Shown piece by piece: positions 25,265 through 33,973 of a stretch of 64,000 bases of DNA. Each line of letters begins with the position of its first letter. The first letter of the stretch is position 1. Source of the stretch: Maribacter huludaoensis. Its GTDB lineage: Bacteria; Bacteroidota; Bacteroidia; Flavobacteriales; Flavobacteriaceae. The stretch is from the NCBI RefSeq assembly GCF_029350945.1, contig NZ_JARKMS010000005.1, positions 229,770 through 293,769 of the forward strand, in the 5' to 3' direction. A model generated the notes under the pieces. The model did no database searches, was not told the DNA's origin, and worked only from the letters and a program-made list of their open reading frames with translations. The translations under genes and the position numbers were made by a program.

Positions 25265-26497
25265 ATGGATAATACAATTGTCTTTTACTGTATTCTTTTT
25301 ATTCTGATCGCAGAGTTTATACTTGCCACGGTAATGAATTACTTGAACGCGCAGCGTTTTAAAGATCCTATACCAGAAGATTTAAAGGATGTCTACAATG
25401 CCGAAGAATATGAAAAATCTCAAGCCTACAAATTAACCAATTATAAATTTGGAGTGTTTACATCTGTTTTTTCATTGGTATTGATTTTATCTTTCTTATT
25501 ACTTGGAGGATTTAATTATGTAGATAACATTGCACAAAACCAGACCGACAGTATTATATTACAAGCCTTGATTTTTTTTGGTATTATTATGATAGGTAGT
25601 GATTTTATCAATATTCCATTTTCATACTACCAAACATTTGTAATTGAAGAAAAATTTGGTTTCAACAAGACAACTAAAACTACATTTCTTACCGATAAGC
25701 TAAAGCAATGGGCCATGACCATAATTGTGGGCAGCATCATATTATCTTTGGTCATATGGTTCTTTCAATGGGCAGGCACCAGCTTTTGGTTATATACATG
25801 GGCATTGATCGCCATATTTACCTTGTTTATGAATCTGTTTTACAGCAAGCTAATAGTGCCGCTATTTAACAAACAAAAACCGCTGGAAGCAGGTACCCTA
25901 AAAGAAAAAATAGAAGCCTACGCCGCTCAGGTAGGTTTTGACCTTCAAAACATTTTTGTTATCAACGGGTCTAAGCGCTCTACCAAAGCAAACGCTTATT
26001 TTTCAGGATTTGGTAAAGAAAAGAGAGTAACCTTATATGACACTTTGATCAATGACTTGGAAGAAGAGGAAATTGTTGCCGTACTGGCACATGAAATAGG
26101 TCATTACAAAAGAAAGCACACTATCTTTAACCTGACCTCATCAATAGTGCTAACCGGTCTAATGTTATTGATACTATCTTTGTTTATTAACAACCCGGAA
26201 GTTTCTTTGGCCATTGGTGTGGACAGACCAAGTTTTCATGCCGCATTGATCGGTTTTGGAATCTTGTACAGTCCTATTTCAGAAATCACTGGATTACTAA
26301 TGAATTATTTTTCAAGAAAATTTGAGTATCAAGCAGATGATTATGCCAAGAATACCTATGCTGCACTACCATTGGTAACCTCGTTAAAAAAACTTTCAAA
26401 AAACAGCCTTAGTAATTTAACTCCTCACCCTGCATATGTTTTTATGCATTATTCCCACCCGCCTTTAATTGACCGTATACGTAATTTAAAGGCATAA
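25265..26497 (+). CDS. M48 family metalloprotease (Ste24/CAAX prenyl protease 1-like)
   Basis: A 410-residue integral membrane zinc protease. Several hydrophobic helices precede the catalytic VLAHEIGHYKRKH near 275, with the third zinc Glu in FEYQADDYA near 353. The full length and the N-terminal domain with IPFSYYQTFVIEEKFGFNK are typical of Ste24-type proteins rather than short HtpX. Bacterial members are thought to take part in membrane protein quality control. The start is the ATG at 25265; an upstream TTG at 25250 would add only five residues. Confidence 0.92.
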   Translation: MDNTIVFYCILFILIAEFILATVMNYLNAQRFKDPIPEDLKDVYNAEEYEKSQAYKLTNYKFGVFTSVFSLVLILSFLLLGGFNYVDNIAQNQTDSIILQALIFFGIIMIGSDFINIPFSYYQTFVIEEKFGFNKTTKTTFLTDKLKQWAMTIIVGSIILSLVIWFFQWAGTSFWLYTWALIAIFTLFMNLFYSKLIVPLFNKQKPLEAGTLKEKIEAYAAQVGFDLQNIFVINGSKRSTKANAYFSGFGKEKRVTLYDTLINDLEEEEIVAVLAHEIGHYKRKHTIFNLTSSIVLTGLMLLILSLFINNPEVSLAIGVDRPSFHAALIGFGILYSPISEITGLLMNYFSRKFEYQADDYAKNTYAALPLVTSLKKLSKNSLSNLTPHPAYVFMHYSHPPLIDRIRNLKA

Positions 26498-26541
26498 TTT
26501 TTGTTGTGCATCATCTAAGATTATCTTATTTTTAATCTAGT

Positions 26542-28746
26542 ATGACACAGGCAGCAATAGAAGAAGAAAATAAGCTTATAGCTCAAGAGTACAAGGAATT
26601 ACTGCGTATTAGTTATCAAACCTTAACAGATGATGATAAAAAACTAATACGAAGCGCCTTTGAGGTGGCTGTTGACGCGCACAAGACCCAACGTAGAAAA
26701 TCTGGCGAAGCATACATTTTTCACCCCATAGCCGTGGCAAAAATAGTAGCATCGGAAATTGGTCTTGATGCGGTTTCCATTGCCTCTGCCCTATTACACG
26801 ACGTAGTTGAGGATACTGAGTACACGCTAGATGACATTGATCGTATGTTCGGTGAAACCGTGGCGCGGATTGTTGACGGACTTACAAAAATATCGCATTT
26901 AAAGAAAGACATGAACATCTCTCAACAAGCGGAGAATTTCAGAAAAATGCTCTTGACCTTAAATGACGATGTACGTGTAATTATCATTAAAATTGCCGAT
27001 CGATATCATAACATGCTTACCATGGATTCTATGCCAGAGCATAAGCAAGTAAAGATCGCGTCCGAAACGTTGTATATCTATGCTCCCCTAGCCCATAGAA
27101 TAGGACTATACAACATTAAGACAGAGCTAGAAGATTTAAGTTTAAAGTATACAGAGCCAGATGTTTACAATTCTATTAAAGATAAAATAGAAGATAGTAA
27201 AGAAGACCAACAAGCGTATATTGACGCATTTTCCGGCACCATAGACAATTCCCTAAAAAAAGAAGGACTGAATTACATTATAAAAGGAAGAATGAAGTCC
27301 ATCTTTTCTATGCGGAAGAAAATGATTGCGCAAAATGTGACCTTTGAGGAAATCTATGACAAGTTTGCCATTAGAATAATCTATAAATCCGATGCGCAGA
27401 ACGAAAAATTTCTTGCTTGGAAAATATATTCGATCGTAACCGATCACTTTACCCCAAACCCTGTAAGATTACGAGATTGGATTTCTTCCCCCAAATCTAC
27501 AGGTTATGAAGCATTGCACATTACCGTTATGGGGCCAAAGGGTAAATGGGTGGAAGTACAGATCAGAAGTGAAAGAATGCACGAAATAGCGGAAAAGGGC
27601 TATGCGGCGCATTTTAAATACAAACATGGCGATCAAAAAGAACAAGGTATAGAAGTTTGGCTAAACAAACTTCAAGAAGCATTGGAGAATGCCAATACCA
27701 ATGCCGTTGATTTTGTAGAGGAATTTAAGCTAAACCTGTATTCAAAAGAAATTTTTGTCTTTACCCCAAAAGGGGAACTACGGTCTTTGCCCAAAGGTGC
27801 AACACCGTTAGATTTTTCTTTTAACATACATACCGAAGTGGGTATGCGAACCCGTGGGGCAAAAGTGAACGGCAAGCTGGTACCGTTGAACACCACACTT
27901 TCAAGTGGTGATCAGGTAGAGATCATAACATCTGACCAGGCAAAACCAAACTCTAACTGGTTAGACTATGCCACTACGGCCAGAGCACGTGCTAAAATTA
28001 AATCTGTCTTACGTGAAGAGAAAAAAGTTGTAGCAGAAGACGGAAAAGAGATTTTGCGCAGAAAATTAAAATCTCAGAAAATTTCGCTCAATGAAGACTC
28101 CATAAACAAAATGGTTTCCTTCTTTAAACTAAAAACAAGTCTGGATCTATTTTATAGGGTAGGCATTGGATCTATCGACAATGCAATGATCAAAGACTTT
28201 GCATCTTCTTACAGCAATGCATTCATTAGTTTCTTCAAGAACAGAATGCGCAAAACACCAACACCGGAAGATATCAACAAAGATGAGATTACATCTAAAT
28301 ATGATATGCTGGTCTTTGGTAAAGAGGAAGAAAAATTAGAATATAAATTGTCTCAATGTTGCAACCCTATACCTGGTGATGATGTCTTTGGTTTTGTAAG
28401 CGTGTCCGAAGGTATCAAGGTTCACAAAAAGAACTGCCCCAATGCAATTTCATTACAATCTAACTATGCCTACCGTATTATCAGTGCCAAATGGATAGAT
28501 TCGTCACAACAAGAATATCAGGCAGATATTGTATTAACGGGGATTGACAATTTGGGTCTTGTAAGTGATATTACAGAAGTTATTTCTGATATTATGCACG
28601 TAAATATGCGTAATTTGAACTTCAGCACAGATGGTGGAACATTTAAAGGTAAGATTACGGTAGTGGTCAAAAACAAGGCCGTGCTAAAAAAATTGACCGA
28701 TAATCTTATGAACATCAGCGGTATTGATAAAGTTACTCGTATTTAG
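26542..28746 (+). CDS. RelA/SpoT family (p)ppGpp synthetase/hydrolase
   Basis: A 734-residue long RSH enzyme controlling the stringent response. Domain order: HD hydrolase (about 50-190, with FHPIAVAKI and LLHDVVEDTEYT, so the HDxxED centre is intact), synthetase (about 240-350, with KGRMKSIFSMRKKM and DKFAIRIIY), TGS (about 405-465, with VFTPKGELRSLPKGATPLDF), a Cys-containing conserved stretch with LSQCCNPIPGD near 610, and a C-terminal ACT domain (about 660-734). An intact HD site suggests both synthesis and hydrolysis. It sits 30 nt before fur, which has its own -7 box. Confidence 0.96.
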   Translation: MTQAAIEEENKLIAQEYKELLRISYQTLTDDDKKLIRSAFEVAVDAHKTQRRKSGEAYIFHPIAVAKIVASEIGLDAVSIASALLHDVVEDTEYTLDDIDRMFGETVARIVDGLTKISHLKKDMNISQQAENFRKMLLTLNDDVRVIIIKIADRYHNMLTMDSMPEHKQVKIASETLYIYAPLAHRIGLYNIKTELEDLSLKYTEPDVYNSIKDKIEDSKEDQQAYIDAFSGTIDNSLKKEGLNYIIKGRMKSIFSMRKKMIAQNVTFEEIYDKFAIRIIYKSDAQNEKFLAWKIYSIVTDHFTPNPVRLRDWISSPKSTGYEALHITVMGPKGKWVEVQIRSERMHEIAEKGYAAHFKYKHGDQKEQGIEVWLNKLQEALENANTNAVDFVEEFKLNLYSKEIFVFTPKGELRSLPKGATPLDFSFNIHTEVGMRTRGAKVNGKLVPLNTTLSSGDQVEIITSDQAKPNSNWLDYATTARARAKIKSVLREEKKVVAEDGKEILRRKLKSQKISLNEDSINKMVSFFKLKTSLDLFYRVGIGSIDNAMIKDFASSYSNAFISFFKNRMRKTPTPEDINKDEITSKYDMLVFGKEEEKLEYKLSQCCNPIPGDDVFGFVSVSEGIKVHKKNCPNAISLQSNYAYRIISAKWIDSSQQEYQADIVLTGIDNLGLVSDITEVISDIMHVNMRNLNFSTDGGTFKGKITVVVKNKAVLKKLTDNLMNISGIDKVTRI

Positions 28747-28770
28747 AAAAAGGAAATTAAAATTTAACTG

Positions 28771-28778
28771 TACCTTTG
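28771..28778 (+). promoter_or_regulatory. Candidate -7 box (TACCTTTG) for fur-purA
   Basis: TACCTTTG matches TAnnTTTG and ends 18 nt before the fur ATG at 28797. No clear -33 TTG was seen. It would allow fur and purA to be transcribed apart from the upstream RSH gene. Confidence 0.45.
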
Positions 28779-28796
28779 TGTATTAATGCAGTAAAT

Positions 28797-29267
28797 ATGT
28801 CTTCTGATAAAAATCAAGAAATAGTAAAAAACGTCTTCACCACCTTTTTAGAGGACAAAGGACATAGAAAAACACCTGAACGCTACGCCATACTTCAAGA
28901 AATTTATGAAAGTGATGAGCATTTTGATATAGAATCGCTCTATATTAAAATGAAGAACAAAAACTATCGCGTTAGTAGGGCTACACTCTACAATACCATT
29001 GAACTTCTTTTAGATTGCAAATTGGTACGTAAACATCAATTTGGCAAAAATCAAGCACAGTACGAAAAATCGTATTTTGATCGCCAGCACGATCATGTTA
29101 TCTTAACCGATACGGGTGAGGTAATGGAGTTTTGCGACCCTAGGATCCAATCTATAAAGAAAACTATTGAAGAGGTTTTCGATATTACGATAAACACACA
29201 CTCCCTATATTTTTATGGGACCAAAAATACCCCTGCAAAAGATGCAGGTAAAAAAGAAATAAAATAG
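28797..29267 (+). CDS. fur: Fur family transcriptional regulator
   Basis: A 156-residue metalloregulator. The winged-helix domain includes [16 protein letters not shown] near 22 and the recognition helix [14 protein letters not shown] near 60. The dimerisation/metal domain begins [19 protein letters not shown] near 98. In classical Fur this is followed by CxxC structural-zinc cysteines; here the positions are LTDT, so that zinc site is absent, while the regulatory His residues remain. I start at ATG 28797 rather than the in-frame TTG at 28776, which lies inside the -7 box. PurA follows at 25 nt. Iron, peroxide or zinc specificity is not certain. Confidence 0.9.
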   Translation: MSSDKNQEIVKNVFTTFLEDKGHRKTPERYAILQEIYESDEHFDIESLYIKMKNKNYRVSRATLYNTIELLLDCKLVRKHQFGKNQAQYEKSYFDRQHDHVILTDTGEVMEFCDPRIQSIKKTIEEVFDITINTHSLYFYGTKNTPAKDAGKKEIK

Positions 29268-29292
29268 AACTAACCAAGTATATAATATTTAA

Positions 29293-30564
29293 ATGGCAGT
29301 AGATTTATTGTTAGGCCTACAATGGGGTGACGAAGGAAAAGGAAAAATTGTTGATGTATTAACTCAAGATTACGACATTATTGCACGTTTTCAAGGTGGC
29401 CCAAATGCAGGCCATACCTTGGAATTTGATGGAATAAAACACGTTTTGCACACTATTCCTTCTGGAATATTTCATAAAAATGCGGTAAACGTAGTCGGTA
29501 ACGGTGTTGTAATAGACCCGGTTATCTTTAAAAAAGAGTTAGATGCATTAAAGAAATTTAATTTAGATGTAAACGCTAAACTTTTCATTTCTAGAAAGGC
29601 ACACTTAATATTACCTACACACCGCTTATTGGATGCTGCATCGGAAGCATCAAAAGGAAAAGCAAAAATTGGTTCTACGCTAAAAGGAATAGGTCCTACG
29701 TACATGGACAAAACTGGTAGAAACGGTATGCGTATCGGCGATTTGGAATTAAGCGATTGGAAAGAAAAATACCGAAGCTTGGCAAACAAGCATGAAGCAA
29801 TGATCAATTTTTACGATGTAGACATACAGTATGATCTTGCAGAATTGGAAACAGACTTTTTTAAAGCTGTGGAAGAATTGAAGAAATTAACTTTTATCGA
29901 TAGTGAAGAATATTTGTACCAGGCCCAAAAGGCAGGAAAAAAAATATTGGCAGAAGGAGCCCAAGGATCTTTATTGGATATTGACTTTGGTACATACCCA
30001 TTTGTTACCTCCTCAAATACTACGGCAGCCGGCGCATGTACAGGTTTAGGCGTTGCACCAAACCAAATAGGTGCCGTTAAAGGTATTTTTAAAGCCTATA
30101 CTACAAGGGTGGGCAGTGGCCCTTTCCCTACAGAACTATTTGATGAAGATGGTGAAACTATGGGCCGTGTAGGTAACGAATTTGGAGCTACTACAGGTAG
30201 ACCAAGACGTTGCGGTTGGTTAGATCTAGTTGCATTAAAATACGCAGTTCGTGTAAATGGTGTTACTGAACTAATGATGATGAAAGGAGATGTACTTAGT
30301 GGTTTCAAGAAACTAAAAGTTTGTACGGCATACAATTACAAAGGAGAGCAAATAGAACATTTCCCTTACAACATTGAAGCGGAGAACGTTACTCCCGTCT
30401 ATTCTGAAATGGCCGGATGGAAAGAAGATTTGACCAAAATGACTTCAGCAGACCAACTGCCCATAGAACTTAACGATTACATTGACTTTCTAGAAAAAGA
30501 ACTAGAAGTTCCTATCAAAATTGTTTCAGTGGGTCCAGATAGAACTCAGACAATTTTAAGATAA
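29293..30564 (+). CDS. purA: Adenylosuccinate synthetase
   Basis: PurA joins IMP and aspartate using GTP, the first committed step to AMP. The 423-residue protein starts with LLGLQWGDEGKGKIVDVL (P-loop-like, residues 5-22) and has GNGVVIDP near 72, GSTLKGIGPTYMDK near 125, SSNTTAAGACTGLG near 240, and TTGRPRRCGWLDL near 297. Cytoplasmic, full length. It is preceded by fur with a 25-nt gap and followed by a strong terminator. Confidence 0.98.
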   Translation: MAVDLLLGLQWGDEGKGKIVDVLTQDYDIIARFQGGPNAGHTLEFDGIKHVLHTIPSGIFHKNAVNVVGNGVVIDPVIFKKELDALKKFNLDVNAKLFISRKAHLILPTHRLLDAASEASKGKAKIGSTLKGIGPTYMDKTGRNGMRIGDLELSDWKEKYRSLANKHEAMINFYDVDIQYDLAELETDFFKAVEELKKLTFIDSEEYLYQAQKAGKKILAEGAQGSLLDIDFGTYPFVTSSNTTAAGACTGLGVAPNQIGAVKGIFKAYTTRVGSGPFPTELFDEDGETMGRVGNEFGATTGRPRRCGWLDLVALKYAVRVNGVTELMMMKGDVLSGFKKLKVCTAYNYKGEQIEHFPYNIEAENVTPVYSEMAGWKEDLTKMTSADQLPIELNDYIDFLEKELEVPIKIVSVGPDRTQTILR

Positions 30565-30600
30565 ACATTTAACGGCCGTAACAGGTTGTTCAACTTTCAA

Positions 30601-30646
30601 GAATGGCGATATAGGGAAATACCTTTATCGCCATTCTTTTTTTTTG
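30601..30646 (+). terminator. Terminator after purA
   Basis: GAATGGCGATA and TATCGCCATTC form an 11-bp stem, extended by AGG/CCT within the loop, and are followed by a run of about nine T residues. Confidence 0.92.
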
Positions 30647-30712
30647 TATTTTCAAGAAGGTGTAAAATTTAGATTTTGACCATCAACAACAACTTCGCTT
30701 TAGCCTTAAAAA

Positions 30713-31510
30713 ATGAAAAGACTTATTTACACTACATTGCTCTTATTGCTTGTGCTGACAACAGCTTGTAAAACAAAAACAAAGCAGAAAGTGGAGGAAC
30801 AAACCGCTACCGTACAACAAATTGAAAATGAATGGATCACCCTTTTTGACGGTAAGACTACCAAGGGTTGGCGAGCATATAATGGCAAAGAACTACCACC
30901 AGGCTGGATTGCAAAAGACGGAGAATTACAATTTGATACCGAATTGGGCAAAGAGCAAGATTATGAAGGAGGTACCGATATTATTTATGGAGCTGAAGAA
31001 TTTGATAATTTTGAACTCTATGTAGAGTGGAAATTACCAAAAGGTGGTAATAGTGGTATTTTCTACCATTTAAAAGAAGGGTACGATAGCCCGCCAGAAG
31101 TTGCCCCTGAGTATCAATTGATAGATGACGAAAACTATGCAAACATTCACGACCTTACAGATTACAATTTAAGTTTAGGATATACGGACAACCCGGAAGA
31201 ACTTAAACCGTTACAACAGACCGCATCTGATTATGCCATGCACGCGGCAGACCCCGAAGAAAAAATTTTGCACCCTGTTGGCGAATGGAACACCACAAGA
31301 ATAATCTTTACCCCAGACCAGGTAGAACATTGGTTGAACGGTAAGAAAGTAGTTTCCTTTGTTCCATGGGATGAGGCCTGGTACGAAAGAAAGAATTCCG
31401 ATAAATGGAAAAACAGCAAAGATTACGGCAAGTTTAAAACCGGCTATATCGGTTTTCAAGATCATTCTAGCCCTATCTGGTTCAGAAATATAAAAATCAA
31501 AAAACTATAA
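30713..31510 (+). CDS. DUF1080 lipoprotein (3-keto-disaccharide hydrolase family)
   Basis: A 265-residue exported lipoprotein (LTTAC, Cys at about residue 19). The mature part is a concanavalin-like beta-jelly domain of the DUF1080/3-keto-disaccharide hydrolase family: WITLFDGKTTKGW near 41, GGTDIIYGAEEFDNFEL near 87, KGGNSGIFYHLKEG near 110 and GYIGFQDHSSPIWFRNIKI near the end. Members act on 3-keto sugars made by Gfo/Idh/MocA-type oxidoreductases, one of which is encoded 11 nt downstream. The exact sugar is unknown. Confidence 0.9.
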   Translation: MKRLIYTTLLLLLVLTTACKTKTKQKVEEQTATVQQIENEWITLFDGKTTKGWRAYNGKELPPGWIAKDGELQFDTELGKEQDYEGGTDIIYGAEEFDNFELYVEWKLPKGGNSGIFYHLKEGYDSPPEVAPEYQLIDDENYANIHDLTDYNLSLGYTDNPEELKPLQQTASDYAMHAADPEEKILHPVGEWNTTRIIFTPDQVEHWLNGKKVVSFVPWDEAWYERKNSDKWKNSKDYGKFKTGYIGFQDHSSPIWFRNIKIKKL

Positions 31511-31521
31511 CCACCACACCA

Positions 31522-32958
31522 ATGAACAAAAGAGACTTTTTAAAGAACGCAGCGGCATTGTCCACATTTGTATTATTACCATCTGGACTCTGGTCTTGTA
31601 AAAAAGAAGTGAAAAAACTGACCAGATTACGCACAGCACATATTGGTGTAGGTAATATGGGGGCAGAAGACTTAAAAGCCATTTCATCTCACAATAAAGT
31701 GGATGTCACTGCTCTTTGTGACGTAGACGCCAAAAATCTGGCTGCAGCAAAAGAACTGCACCCAAATGCCAAAACGTACACAGATTACAGGGTAATGCTG
31801 AAAGAAATGGGCAATGAGATAGATGCTGTGGTTGTATCTACACCTGATCACACCCATGCTCCCGCTTCTATGATGGCCATGGAAATGGACAAACCTGTAT
31901 ATTGTCAAAAACCCCTCACCCATTATGTATCAGAGGCCAGGGCTATGAATAAACTAGCTCAAGAAAAAGGATTGGTCACTCAAATGGGAATTCAGGTTCA
32001 TTCATTTTATGACTATAAACTTGCCACTTTATTGATTCAATCGGGTATTATAGGTAAAGTACATACGGTACGTGCATGGTCTCCAAAAGATTGGGGTTAT
32101 GACGGACCTGAACCTACAAGTTCTGACCCTATTCCTGATTCGCTAGACTGGAATTTATGGTTGGGCACCTCAGCAGAGAGACCATACAAAGAAGGATTTT
32201 ACCACCCTGGAAATTGGAGAAAATTAGTTGATTATGGTTGCGGAACATTGGGCGATATGGGAGTTCACATTTTTGACACCCCTTATAACGCACTGGCTTT
32301 ACAGGTACCCAAAACCATAAAAAATGAATGCAGGGAACCTAATGGGTTTGGCTTTCCTCAAAACAATGTAGTAACCTATGAGTTTCCACAAACTGAATAT
32401 ACTACAGAAACATTAAAATGGGTTTGGTACGACGGTCCAGGCGCACCAAAAGATCATGAAGATTTAATTTTACCGGGTGCAGAAAATATAGTCGCCAAAG
32501 ATGATAGTTCCAAGGAAAGTATGGAAGATAAAATGTCTTTAGACACTAAAAATGCCACTGAAGGAACACTACCAGATCAAGGTGCTATGTTCATTGGAGA
32601 AAAAGGAAGGTTATTGCTACCACACTTTATGCAACTTCCTAAAAAGATCGTAGATGGTAAATATGTAGATATTACGGCAGAGATCGAAGCCGTGGAAAAA
32701 GCGAACAATATGGATAAACCAATTAGAGATTATGATTTGGAAGGACCTAAACATTATCATCAATTTGTAGATGCCTGCTTAGGCGAAGATGTTACTACCG
32801 CACCATTTTCATATGCATCAAGGTTAACGGAAACTATACTATTAGGTGTCATTGCCGGTAGATTTCCCAACCAAGTATTGCACTGGGACAGTGAAAATGC
32901 CAAGTTTGCCGAAGAAGAAGCCAATACTTTTTTACAAGGCGATTACAGAGCGTTCTAG
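31522..32958 (+). CDS. Gfo/Idh/MocA family oxidoreductase, exported
   Basis: A 478-residue NAD(P)-dependent oxidoreductase. The N-terminus MNKRDFLKNAAALSTFVLLP resembles a Tat signal with KR in place of RR. The Rossmann domain has HIGVGNMGAEDLKAI near 41 and VVVSTPDHTHAPASM near 93, followed by the catalytic-domain KPLTHYVSEA near 120 and a large C-terminal sheet with a long insertion (about 290-390). The enzyme probably oxidises a sugar or glycoside, with cofactor loaded before export. It lies between DUF1080 and sugar isomerase genes, supporting a keto-sugar pathway. Confidence 0.92.
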   Translation: MNKRDFLKNAAALSTFVLLPSGLWSCKKEVKKLTRLRTAHIGVGNMGAEDLKAISSHNKVDVTALCDVDAKNLAAAKELHPNAKTYTDYRVMLKEMGNEIDAVVVSTPDHTHAPASMMAMEMDKPVYCQKPLTHYVSEARAMNKLAQEKGLVTQMGIQVHSFYDYKLATLLIQSGIIGKVHTVRAWSPKDWGYDGPEPTSSDPIPDSLDWNLWLGTSAERPYKEGFYHPGNWRKLVDYGCGTLGDMGVHIFDTPYNALALQVPKTIKNECREPNGFGFPQNNVVTYEFPQTEYTTETLKWVWYDGPGAPKDHEDLILPGAENIVAKDDSSKESMEDKMSLDTKNATEGTLPDQGAMFIGEKGRLLLPHFMQLPKKIVDGKYVDITAEIEAVEKANNMDKPIRDYDLEGPKHYHQFVDACLGEDVTTAPFSYASRLTETILLGVIAGRFPNQVLHWDSENAKFAEEEANTFLQGDYRAF

Positions 32959-32996
32959 AAATAACTCTTGCATTAAATAAACATTCAATTACAAAC

Positions 32997-33839
32997 ATGG
33001 CTTTATCAAGAAAAAACTTCATTAAAACAAGTGGTCTAGGTGTTTTGGCTCTAGGCACCGCATCCTTCAAATCTGGTCAACCCAAGAATACCGATACCAC
33101 GTACAACAATCACAAACTTAATATTGGTCTAGCATCTTTTACCCTAAGAAAATATAGTTTAGATGAATTAATTGAAATTACAGCACGTTTAAACATAAAA
33201 GATGTGGCTTTTAAAAGTGTTCATCTACCCTATGATGCAGAAAAGTCAAAGCTCTCCTATATACGTGAAAAAGTTAAAGCAAGAGGTTTAAATCTATACG
33301 GTGGCGGAGTAATTTATATGCAATCTCCAGAAGACGTAGAAACATATTTCAATTATGCCGAAAATGCGGGTTTACCCATGATTATTGGAGCTCCCGAGCA
33401 TCATTTATTGCCTCTGGTAGAAGAAAAAATTAAAAAAACGAATATTAGATTGGCCATTCATAATCACGGACCAGAAGATAAGATCTTTCCATCTCCAAAA
33501 AGTGTCTATGATAAAATTAAAGATTTAGATGATAGAATAGGGTTATGTATAGACGTAGGACATACCTTTAGATTAGGTTTGGATCCCGCAGAAGAACTGA
33601 TTAAATATAAAAACAAACTATTTGATGTTCATATCAAGGATATTGATGCACCTGTTGCAGAAGGTAATAAAACCGTCTTAGGACATGGCAAAATAAATAT
33701 ACCTTCAATATTGACCGCTTTAAGAGAAATAAAGTATACCGGTATAGTAGCCATTGAATATGAGAAAGATGCAGACCATGCCATTTATGGCTTATCTGAG
33801 TCTATAGGGTATATTAGAGGAATTCTAAAGACTACTTAA
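32997..33839 (+). CDS. Sugar phosphate isomerase/epimerase-type TIM barrel, exported
   Basis: A 280-residue xylose-isomerase-like (AP endonuclease 2 fold) protein. The N-terminus MALSRKNFIKTSGLGVLALG looks like a Tat signal with RK in place of RR. The barrel has metal-ligand segments MIIGAPEHH near 127, LAIHNHGPEDK near 150, IGLCIDVGHTFRLG near 182, FDVHIKDID near 210, and VAIEYEKDADHA near 252. It follows the oxidoreductase by 38 nt. In comparable gene sets such enzymes handle 3-keto sugars or 2-keto-myo-inositol-like substrates; the true substrate is not known. Confidence 0.9.
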   Translation: MALSRKNFIKTSGLGVLALGTASFKSGQPKNTDTTYNNHKLNIGLASFTLRKYSLDELIEITARLNIKDVAFKSVHLPYDAEKSKLSYIREKVKARGLNLYGGGVIYMQSPEDVETYFNYAENAGLPMIIGAPEHHLLPLVEEKIKKTNIRLAIHNHGPEDKIFPSPKSVYDKIKDLDDRIGLCIDVGHTFRLGLDPAEELIKYKNKLFDVHIKDIDAPVAEGNKTVLGHGKINIPSILTALREIKYTGIVAIEYEKDADHAIYGLSESIGYIRGILKTT

Positions 33840-33869
33840 AACAAATCATTGCTACCATCTATTACCTTT

Positions 33870-33952
33870 AGAACATTAAAAGAGTAACCAAACTTTGTTG
33901 TACAAAATCCCAAAAGTATCTTAACCATGACAAGGCTCTTTTAAAATGTTCT
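33870..33952. repeat. Imperfect inverted repeat upstream of the OstA-like gene
   Basis: Left arm AGAACATTAAAAGAG (33870-33884) pairs with right arm CTCTTTTAAAATGTTCT (33936-33952), 15 bp with a two-base AA bulge in the right arm, separated by 51 nt. The right arm ends at the first base of the TATTTTTG box at 33952. It may be an operator, a structured leader, or part of an unrecognised RNA. Confidence 0.7.
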
Positions 33953-33959
33953 ATTTTTG
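33952..33959 (+). promoter_or_regulatory. -7 box (TATTTTTG) for the OstA-like gene
   Basis: TATTTTTG matches TAnnTTTG and ends 14 nt before the TTG start at 33974. It directly follows an inverted-repeat arm. No clear -33 element. Confidence 0.45.
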
Positions 33960-33973
33960 AAAAAATTTTTAGG

